Of a stretch of DNA of 64,000 nucleotides, positions 55,087 to 64,000 are shown piece after piece; position 1 is the stretch's first letter; every line of letters begins with the position of its first letter. Under the pieces are notes generated by a model. That model did no database searches. It saw only the letters and a list, made by a program, of their open reading frames with translations, and was not told the DNA's origin. A program made the translations under genes and the position numbers. Origin of the DNA: Xylogone sp. PMI_703 (taxonomy: Eukaryota; Ascomycota; Leotiomycetes); contig JAJTUQ010000004.1 in NCBI GenBank assembly GCA_021399445.1, positions 1,860,001-1,924,000 of the forward strand, in the 5' to 3' direction.

Positions 55087-57142
55087 ATGATATCCCTTGG
55101 TCATACCAAAGGTGTCGCGTTTGCTCTGTAAATATATCCAACATTATAAGAATTGAATAGTGACGCATAAATGTTAATATATCCGTAGGGCGTTGTGTAG
55201 TCTTTCGAGTGCACTCCCACAAGAGTTCCGTAAACATGAGCCCGAGACTATAGTTCTTCCGACCTACGATTATGTGATTGTTGGTTCTGGCCCAGGAGGC
55301 GGTCCTGTTGCTGCTAGATTAGCTCTTGCTGGGTATGAAGTTTTATTGATCGATGCTGGTGACGATGAAGGTCAAACATTGATTCAAGAGCTCCCAATTC
55401 TGGCACTCGAGTCTTCAGAATTCCCGGCACAGCAATGGGATTACTTTGTACAACATTATGATAATCAGACACAAGCGCAAATGGATTCCAAATTTACTTG
55501 GAAACTCGCAAATGGCACCAAATTTGTTGGCAGCGATCCACCAGCTGGGGCAACACCACTTGGAATATACTACCCGCGTGCTGGAACCCTTGGCGGCTGT
55601 GCTGCACATAATGTTATGGTTACAATTACACCTCAAGATAGTGACTGGGAGACTGTGGCATCTATTACCGGCGATAACTCCTGGAATCCTGATTCTATGC
55701 AGAAATATTGGAATCGTGTGGAAGATAACCTGTATCTTCTAAATGGTACTTCTGGGCATGGATTTAATGGCTGGCTTGAAACAAGTCTTACGCAACTGGA
55801 TATCTTTTTCGGCGATAATCGGATCATGAATTTTGTCCGGGCTGCTGCTACAGTTGTAGGCAATCAAATTAGCGATATGTCTACAGCTTACCAACAGTGG
55901 TTAACTGGTGACATTAATAGTGTTTCTGGTACTCGGGACTTTGCTGAAGGCTTATTCCGGGCCCCTGAGGCAGTTAAGCAACCAAGTTGGTCTCGAGCTG
56001 GTCCACGTGATTTTATTCTTCAAGTTGCAAATGCTATTAATCCGGATGGATCTCGAAAATACCATCTTGATATACGTTTAGAGTCTTTGGTTACCAAAAT
56101 CAACTTTGATGATAGTGGGTACATACCAAAGGCTATAGGCGTAGACTTCCTTACTGGTCAAAGTTTATATAGTGCTGATCCACGCTATTCTACTACTACA
56201 ATTCCATCTGGAAAAGGAAGTGTTAAAGTAAGGCGTGAAGTTATTATCTCTGCTGGTACTTATAATACACCTCAACTTCTGAAACTTAGTGGAATTGGTC
56301 CTTCTACAGAACTAAAACAATTCAATATTCCTGTTGTTGTTGACCTTCCAGGAGTAGGAACTGGGATGATGGACCGTTACGAGATGGGTGTTGTAGGTAT
56401 ATCTACAGAAGATTTTAATTTCTTTGATGGGTGCACATTGCTTCAAACTTCGGATGACCCATGTCTTCTCCAATGGAAGAATAATCATACCTATCCAGGC
56501 ATCTATTCGAGCAATGGACTTATCTTTGCAATCCCTATGGGATCTTCGGTTTCATCTCCTGGCACAGCTGATCTTCTTATGGCTGGAATCCCAGGAGATT
56601 TACATGGCTTTTTCCCTGGATATTCTGCAAAAGCATTTGCAGATGCAAAGCATTTTACAATCCTTATTCTCAAGGCTCATTCTCGAAATAATGCTGGTAC
56701 AGTCACGCTACTTTCAAACAATCCTCAAGATACCCCAAATATTCATTTTCATTCTTTTCAGAATGGAGGCGATGAAGATGTTCAAGCAGTGTTTGAAGGG
56801 ATGAAATTTGTGCGCGAAATATTTGGAAACCTTAGCTCAATGGACAACAGCTGGACTGAAGCTGTTCCTGGATTAACTATACAAACTGACGAAGAGCTTA
56901 AGGATTTCATCAGGCAGGAAGCTTGGGGTCACCATGCATGCTGTACTGCTAGAATGGGTGCTGATAGTGATTCTACAGCCGTATTGGATAGCAAGTTTAG
57001 AGTTAGAGGCACACAGGGTCTACGGGTTGTGGATGCAAGCGTCTTCCCAGAAATCCCCGGATATTTCATCGCCTCCGCGATCTATATGATTAGCGAGAAA
57101 GCGGCGGAGGCTATTATAGCTGATGCGAAGGATTCCTTATAG
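55087..57142 (+). CDS. Secreted GMC oxidoreductase (aryl-alcohol-oxidase-like)
   Basis: Two exons (55087-55127, 55189-57142) sum to 1995 nt and 664 residues. The large ORF has no ATG near its front. A 41-nt first exon (donor GTAAAT, acceptor CCGTAG) supplies MISLGHTKGVAFALALCSLS and so completes a signal peptide ending near SSALPQ. FAD binding is by TYDYVIVGSGPGGGPVAARL with a distal EVLLIDAGDD. GMC landmarks are YYPRAGTLGGCAAHNVMVTI (signature 1), VIISAGTYNTPQLLKLSGIG (signature 2), and the active-site His in AWGHHACCTARMG. At the position of the second catalytic His/Asn the protein reads VFPEIPGYFIASAIYM, with no His or Asn, as in a large group of fungal homologues. It is probably extracellular and makes H2O2 from alcohols. 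Codons favour A/T-ending forms, unlike the permease and P450 genes. Confidence 0.9.
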
Positions 57143-58596
57143 GTAAAGTTAGCTAGGATGGTTGAGACATCGATGTGTCGAGGTTTTAGGTATGCAATTT
57201 GATGTCATGACTCTTAAACATGGTTTAGAGTATTGAATTGATATTAAATATGACTGCTCTTACTATGTTCTGGTCGGGGTGGTTGAATGATGTAACTAAA
57301 TAAGAGTCAAGAGTGCAGCTGTCTGGTGAAGTTGTTTTGATTCATGAAAGAGTGTCGTGTTGCTTCCGCATCTAGCCTCTTTCACTATATCGAAAAAACC
57401 GCTGAGTACCTATTTGAATATCACATCTATGAGTATTTAAATAATTGACTAGGACTTACCATGGAGAGACATTAGTATGCTAAATTGTAATTTGGTTAGA
57501 GATACAATGCGTCTACTCAGCAATCAGAACAATTACAGTGATTAACCGCCTACATATGCTATTTTTTAACTCTCAATCGTGTTGTAGCCGCGTTCTGTCT
57601 TGCTTATCAGCCTATTTAACATATGTCAAAGAGGCTGTAATATGCAGGCTATATTCAATCGAAATCCTATTACACGATCTCCGCTATAAACTGAATTGTA
57701 ATTCATTGCAAGATAGTCAATTATAGTCAACAGAATTCATCTTTGAGATCTTAATATATGTAGTACATTGGACTTTGGCCGAGAACCACAGGATTTAGAT
57801 GGTTAACTGAGTAAGGATGCTAACTAAGAATTTAATCACGTTATCTCCTCCAATAAGTGACTATTGTAAATGCCCGAGGCAGAGAATCGATTATTTGAAT
57901 CGATGCAAGTCTGGTTTCTGGATATGTTTCAGGTGCTACAAAGGGACTGCTGTGTCTTGGGACCACCGGCTTTTTTGAGGAATTGTGGTAGGGGTGGTCT
58001 CGGATCATTGCTCCGATATACCACATATGGTGGGAACCTAAAATTGGATTGAAGCGACTATCCTATGTTTACAACATAGTACAATTAGATCCTGCCAGAA
58101 AGAGTCTACATATTCAAGGTAGGGATCCTGCTGATAGCAAACTTGGCCAGGAGGCTCATTGTCGTCAGTAGTACACCGTATTAATAGTACATGTAGTACG
58201 TAGTACGTATGAGCATACTTTTCCGTGCTATGGTATACTATAGTACAGCCTCTTTCCCCCCGCCATACACCATAGTATATATTGTACTGTACGCCTGTAC
58301 GCCGTATACTATAGCATTTGCAGGTGCCACCGTAGGTAAATGGATTATGTCACATAGAACTTCAATTTTCTTCATAAATTAGACTTTTAATCTTACGATT
58401 TGGTCCCTTAATTGATTTTGCCATTAATACCCACCATATCCATATTTGCGAAATTAGATGAGCTTTCTATGTTTAAAAGTACCATATTAAGTGATGATAA
58501 CACCTGATCATCCATATTGAATATTAGCTTGAATTCCAATCGACCACGGACACGAAAACCGACTGCGTGGATCTGAATTCATATGCCCGACCCTAA
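57143..58596. other. AT-rich intergenic region
   Basis: No gene is recognised. The last part, about 58180-58320, is full of short GTAC, GTAGTAC and TATAC palindromes, annotated separately. Confidence 0.4.
58170..58318. repeat. Cluster of GTAC/TATAC palindromes
   Basis: Within about 150 bp there are repeated GTAGTAC units (GTAGTACGTAGTACGTA near 58195). There is also an imperfect inverted repeat formed by GCTATGGTATACTATAGTACAG (58229-58250) and CCATAGTATATATTGTACTGTA (58270-58291). Similar GTACTG/CAGTAC motifs occur near 53160-53190. It could be a decayed transposon end or a hairpin. Confidence 0.4.
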
Positions 58597-58734
58597 TCCC
58601 GAGACTCTAAACAGCGAGTTGAATGGCGGTGCAGGTATTGCTCTTCCATCTACCTCGAATCGGGCGGTACCAATGTGGTCAAGAGGCATCTACGTGAAGA
58701 GCATAATGTTACAGACGTATCATTGAGCCCATAG
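58597..58734 (+). pseudogene. BED-type zinc-finger relic of a hAT-like transposase
   Basis: A 45-codon open stretch without ATG, bounded by stops at 58594 and 58732, reads SRDSKQRVEWRCRYCSSIYL, then ESGGTNVVKRHLREEHNVTD. It has the BED-finger layout: aromatic W before C-x2-C, the G-(G)-T-x-N turn, and H-x4-H about 18 residues later. BED fingers of this sort stand at the N-terminus of fungal hAT transposases. No catalytic hAT core follows, so this is a fragment in AT-rich DNA. Confidence 0.5.
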
Positions 58735-59189
58735 AAGACCCTTCGAGTCCAAGCCTCCATAGAGCATACGTTTGATCAAGCCAGAGGCATCTTGATTTAC
58801 ACATGTTTTCGGTTGTGTAATGTGAAGAATTTATTCTCACAGACAGGAGCTAGAGATGACAAGTTAAATTGATTAGTGTATGTTAACTCCATTTAACGGT
58901 ATTATTACTAACCTTACAATACGTAGTTTATATACAGTACAGTGGCTAGTAATAATAGTAATATGTTAGAATGGAGTGTAAACTGCCAGAGTGTTGCTAT
59001 CTGTAGTGATACTTATGCATGAAGGTCATAACAGTGTAGCGAGATTCTAGACTGGAATCAATAATTTTTTTGTTTGTACTCATTGTTACATAAATTAAAA
59101 TCTAAACAAACACCAGTCAGGCGGGCTGAATTCAGAGAAACCACAGACACTGTGAGAGCAAATTAGACGCAAAAAGGGGCCGAGGCCTA
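58735..59189. other. Intergenic 3' of the FAS gene
   Basis: AT-rich, without a recognised feature. It should contain the FAS terminator. Confidence 0.35.
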
Positions 59190-62100
59190 TCATGTACGTG
59201 TCTCTATCAGACTCTTCAGCAGTATGCTCCTAGTAATATCAGCTACGTATTCTACATAGCTCCTGTCTAGGGAAAATGGCGTGCCGGTTACATTAGGAAT
59301 GAACTTTCCAACTAGCTGATCTGGATTGATGTTCTCCGCGTTGATCTTCTCCTTAAGACATTCTCTGAAAATATCAATTCCAGCTCTTAGATAACTAGAA
59401 TGGAACGGAATATCTATGCCACTTAATGGTACTGTTGCCTTGCCCCGAGAGAGTTCGATTGGCCTGGCCAGCTTCTTTGCTGTAGGTGCGAAGAAGCGAA
59501 CGACTTCAATGACATCTTCTGGAGTATGAGTTGCCATTGTAGAAAGCTTGTCACAGGCTTGGCCCAGAATCCACAAGGCTTCGAGCTGTGCTGAACGTTA
59601 GGCGGCGGGTTTAAAAAATAGATGATTTTCCCAGAATGAAACTTACATGACCCGCACAAACATATTGCTGTCCCTCAACATTGAAGTTAACGACTTCCAG
59701 TAAGACTCCAGTTATTGAAACAACGAGTTCTACTAATTGTTTGAGATCGGTTTCTTTAAATGCTATAAACGAGTTAATTGAACGTGCTTTCCAAGTGAAC
59801 TGATTATACTTACTCCTACCAACTCTGGACGGGTTTACTGCAACCATGGAGTAATCAGTCCTCCCAGATTCGTCACGCTGCATCGAGTTCTGCATAACTA
59901 AGCCTCTGTAAAATACAATGCTCATTAAGTTCTCAAGAGACATAAAGTTGGAGCAGGTAGCAAGCGCACTGTATTCGCCTAGTGAGTGGCCGGCGAACAT
60001 GGCATCTTGCTGAATAAGGCCGCGAGCTTTGAGGGACTCCATCTCGGCCAAATTCATAAGCGTGATCGCAAGTTGAGCAAACTGTGTCGAGAAGAGAAGG
60101 CCCCTGGGGTCAGAGAATGTGTGTGACTCAGAATCTGAGGTTAATCCGGAGATGACGGGAACAACGAATTCCTGGCCACCTATCACAAGCTTTTGCGTCA
60201 TGGATAGATAGTTTTCACGGACTTTTCGTCCTCTAGGACCACCAAAGTAGATGGTCGTGCTCTTTGGATCCCTACGGATGATATCAAGAAGAGAGAATCC
60301 TATTAGAATGAGTAAGCGCATCTATCTCAAAAAGTTAGGAGAGAACACCTACCAAAACGCTCAGATAGGTATCGGTCTCCTGCGTCCCACATATCTTTGG
60401 CAACCTTGTCTGTCTCGTACAGAGCCATGCCCATTTCCTTGACTTGGCTACCTTGCCCACAGAATATGTACGCCGTGCGAGCTTGCTCGGCTGTAGCCTG
60501 TGCCTTCATCACTTTGCAGTTGGTAGCATCATTATAGACTTGAATCTCGAAGCACATTCGGCCTTCGTTCATCGAGACATGTTGCATCTCGATACGAAGG
60601 GTATCGCCAGCTCGGACCATGTCCTCAAAGGATGTAGACCAGTTACTGAAGGAAATAATGTCAGACTGAGCTAATTCTTCTTCAATTGCCATTCGCACAA
60701 GAGCTGATGTGTACATTCCGTGGGTGATAGGTGATGGAAGTTGTGCAAATCCTGCAAACACTGAACAGACGTGGATCGGGTTTCTGTCTCCCGAAGCATC
60801 AGAATACTCTCGCCCAGCATCTGGAACACGGACTAGCCATGGCCTCGGGGCTTCCCAGCCAGGATGCTCCAATGCCTTGCGTCGATCAAGCGATGTTCTA
60901 TATCTCTGAAGGAAGTTCGTCACAGGATTACCAGCACAGGATGAATTATTAAATTCGATTGTGCCAATGGTATCACCTGCCTGATTGAGTACCTCTCCGC
61001 TGACAGAAAGTCTAGCCATGCCGATAGAGGGATTGGGGATATCCTTGGAGTAGACCTTAAAGAGTAATGACTTGCCAATTAGCTTGACGGTTCGGTCCCT
61101 AAACTTGATCCAGCTTCTACTGAGGAGAAGCGACTGTAACTTGTGAGAATTGACTACAAGAGACACTGTGGTTTCTTTGGAAGAGCCAGGGTAGTTGCTA
61201 TTGCTAGTTTCTCCTTGTATAAAGAAAGCAGAGGTGACATGCATTACTGACTGCCCATTCCTTCGAATAACTGCCAGTACTTCAATATGCCTTCCTTGAC
61301 CTTGTACAGCCACTTTAGTGATAGAGGACGATGTTTCAAGCTCGTCACCAACTTTGAAAGGTTCAGTCTCCGGAAGCACCTCAAAACTGTTAGAACGGTG
61401 CAGGAGACGGAAAATGTCGCCTCCAATATCTGAGTGTATTAGAGGTTTGATCAACGCTGGCCAAGCAATAACAATGCCCAGGTCCATGGGGACTGAATCA
61501 GCTGGGTAACGTGTTGCCCAATGACCGCTCTTGGACTTGGAGACGCTAGAAAGAAAATTACCCACCATTTTCTGGGTCAACTTAATCTTTCCTCCAGAGA
61601 ACCGGGATGCAGCTGTGAAGCCATCCAGTCCTGGGAGTGATGTGAGCGACCAACATGAGCCATAGAACTCTCTGATCTTAGCATTCCGCTCTTCAGTGAC
61701 TTCATATACGTAGTCATACAGTCCGTCTTTAGTGAAGAGGAAGTCAAAAGTAATCGTAGTCAAACTTTGTCCAATGGCCGGGGGAGCTTGGAGTGTGAGA
61801 GTGATCTTCTTTCCATCCCTGGAGGATAGAGAGAATGCCGGGTAAAACTCTTTGGTTGAAGGAACTAGTTTATATAGTGTGATCGATTTAACGCCCCTCC
61901 TATCTGGATGACAGCCAATAGTGACGTTGTCGCCAACGTGCACGACAAAGGCGGCACGGATGGGGTTGTTCACAGCCTTGTGACCTCGAGATATATGTAC
62001 ATCCTTAAGACAGGCTTTGATCCATTTTGCAGTACCTGCGATGTTTGATATAAATAGATCTTGCTGCGACTCCGAGATGGACTTAATAGAGTAGGTGCTA

Positions 62101-64000
62101 TGTGAGGCAGTCGAGGTGACATCGGCAAATTCAAAACCGACAGAGCGCAAATCGGATATTTCAATATCGGTTTCAGCTGTCTCGATATTATGTCCAGAGC
62201 TGAGCATATCAATTAAACCGCCATTGATTGTATTGAGAATCTCTGCGGCGGTTTCTGTCGTTGATGTCGAATACCGAGCTGCGACAGGGCCATGAATGAT
62301 GCACACCCGTTGGGGATCCTGGTCTACAACGGCATCAATATCTTCTGATTGCCAAAGAGAATCCTTCTTGAACCAGGTCTCAAAGTTCTCATCTAGACGG
62401 GGAATGAAGTTGACCGGCTTCTGTCCACGTCGTTTACAAAGGCTGATGAAGAAGGATACATCTTCTGGATATATGAAATCCTCACTAAGTTCGGGGCAGG
62501 CATGTTGCAATTCGTTCAAAAGAGTAAAGGGATCTGCTGAATAATTCAGTTGAGACAAACCTTTGGCTTGATAGCGACCTCGAATGCGATTGATAAAATC
62601 TAAATAAAAGGTTTGATATGATTTGTCAACCCATCTCTTTTGGTGTCTGACATACATCAGTAATGCAATTCGCTGAAGACATTCATAGTAGGTAAGATCT
62701 TCGATTTCCACTGCCTTGAACGTCGAGTCCACAGCAAACCATGGTTTTGCATAGTCCTTAATAAGTCGATTGATTATGTCTTCTCGATGGGAAGCTAGTG
62801 CAGCGACGCGTTGAACAGGATCTTTAATGGAGAATATTGTGGTATCAAGCTCCTTCCAGAGCTTAACGCCACGGGTTGCTAGCTTGTGAATAGGCTCACC
62901 CATCTCAGATCTGACGGTAATGACTCCACCAGTAGGGCCATCATATGTTTTGTACCAGTCTTGGTCCGAAGTTCCTGGAGTCGCAGTGATTAATTCTTTA
63001 ACTTTTTGGGATGTTCGAGCTTCTTTTGCAATCATCAAACGACTACCCATGAGGACTCCGTCAACAGGCATCTTCGAATAGCCATGCGACTTCGACCATT
63101 CTCCTGTGAGATAGGGTAAAATACTATCAGCATCTCCGAAACCACTTCCAACAACTAATATGGCATTGGAGTGTCTCCTAATGAGCTCATAAGTCTTTAG
63201 GAGAGGTGTGTGGAAATCTTCGTAGGAATGATGACCTCCTGCTCGTCCGCCTGTCCAGTGTAGTCCAATGGGGAAGGATGGATTTGCTTCGGCAATACTA
63301 AGCACTTGTAGGATGCTCTGAACGGAACTAGGCTTGAAAGATATATGTTTTAGACCTAGGGTTTGGATATACTCCATTGCAATATCATTTGATGGAATTC
63401 CAGCTCCAATAGTCAGGCCTTCAATGTTGATTCCCTCCGATACCAGCCTTCGGATGAGTGGTATTTGCCATGCCATAGCTCTGGGATTGGCGTAAATGAG
63501 ATTACAAGTAATCCCCCGATGGGCCGGTAAGGTTGCTGCCAGCTTTCTAATTGCGTCCTCGAATTTGGAAGCTTGCGAGTAACCACCGGCAGCGAGTTCA
63601 ATATGGTACCCAGCTTTCATTACACAAGACACAAACTGCCACGGGACGGTTGTCGGAGTCATTCCTGCTACCATAATCGGTGGCGTTTTGAGCACGCTGG
63701 ACATTCGAGTACTGATGCCGACCTTGCCGTTTGGATATCGAATTAATTTAGGACAATATAGCTTGGACCAGTTTGAGGCTTCAAACGGTTGGTATGCTGT
63801 GAAGAGTTCGTCCTTCCCTCCGAATTCCTCTGATGAAGCAATTTGCTCCCCAGCAAGAATGAAGCGTATGCCTGAGCCCTGTAGCTGCTCCTGAAGGAGG
63901 CTCACTACACGGCTTGGTCCGAAATCAAGAACATGTGTGAAGCTTGTTTGAGAGCAAGCTTTCTGCCAATCAAGCTCCTCTACCATGATCATTTGGATAA
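59190..64000 (-). CDS. Fatty acid synthase beta subunit (partial, 5' end beyond window)
   Basis: The C-terminal part of a fungal type I FAS beta subunit; the N-terminal acetyltransferase domain lies past 64000. In order: the enoyl reductase domain (PPIMVAGMTPTTVPWQFV, NLIYANPRAMAWQIPL, GLTIGAGIPSNDIAMEYIQT, LHWTGGRAGGHHSYEDFH, PTGGVITVRSEMGEPIHKLA), a linker, the hot-dog dehydratase domain (GDRNPIHVCSVFAGFAQLPS, ITHGMYTSALVR), and the malonyl/palmitoyl transferase domain (AYIFCGQGSQVKEMGMALYE, the Ser nucleophile in FAGHSLGEYSALAT, and VPLSGIDIPFHSSYLRAGI). Three introns lie near the 3' end (60352-60300, about 59813-59763, about 59645-59588). The protein pairs with an alpha subunit, not in view. 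Many positions that I remember as invariant in primary fungal FAS differ, suggesting a secondary-metabolism FAS (StcK/HexB-like). Confidence 0.9.

Noticed and set aside
1..64000. CRISPR arrays, bacterial operons or ribosome binding sites
   Set aside because: The genes are eukaryotic with spliceosomal introns. No regularly spaced direct repeats were seen.

Overview
The window is a piece of a filamentous ascomycete (Pezizomycotina) nuclear genome. Most genes are split by 45-70 bp introns with GT...AG ends and CTAAC/CTGAC-like branch sites. The protein families (Zn2Cys6 regulators, HET-domain protein, GH74-CBM1 xyloglucanase, PTH11-like rhodopsin-domain protein, fungal type I FAS beta subunit) are typical of plant-associated moulds. 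A leotiomycete (Sclerotinia/Botrytis-like) is my best guess, from general style only. For the genes where I give an exon sum, I checked that the spliced length is divisible by three.

Region A (about 1.1-15.7 kb) looks like an uncharacterised metabolic gene cluster without a PKS, NRPS or terpene-synthase core in view. In order it holds: a CmcJ/AsaB-type oxidoreductase; wrecked fragments of a short-chain dehydrogenase and an O-methyltransferase; a fumarylacetoacetate-hydrolase-family enzyme; an ornithine-cyclodeaminase-like (imine/ketimine reductase fold) enzyme; a phytanoyl-CoA-hydroxylase-like Fe(II)/2OG dioxygenase; an MFS transporter; a Zn2Cys6 regulator; and a second, paralogous dioxygenase. 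Transporter plus pathway-type regulator plus a run of small-molecule redox enzymes is the usual signature of a dedicated pathway. The broken genes suggest that it has lost or changed steps.

Region B (16.4-22 kb) carries a secreted GH74 xyloglucanase with a CBM1 tail and a small secreted protein. Region C (23.4-33.1 kb) has a Zn2Cys6 regulator beside a GMC oxidoreductase, a retrotransposon-like relic, a possible inverted-repeat element, an intron-containing tRNA-Lys(CTT), a nitrilase-superfamily enzyme and a DJ-1/PfpI (isonitrile-hydratase-like) protein. Region D (33.6-41 kb) has a degenerate coding fragment, a HET-domain gene and a choline/amino-acid permease.

Region E (40.7-45.1 kb) is over 4 kb with no recognisable gene. 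It is followed by a rhodopsin-domain membrane protein and a P450 with two unusually long introns. Region F (50.2-59.2 kb) is AT-rich and gene-poor. It contains a small element with C/G-tract inverted repeats, a BED-zinc-finger relic and an aryl-alcohol-oxidase-like GMC gene with a 5' mini-exon that restores its signal peptide. The right edge is the 3' two-thirds of a fatty acid synthase beta subunit (59.2-64 kb, minus strand) that reads off the window and may begin another secondary-metabolism locus.
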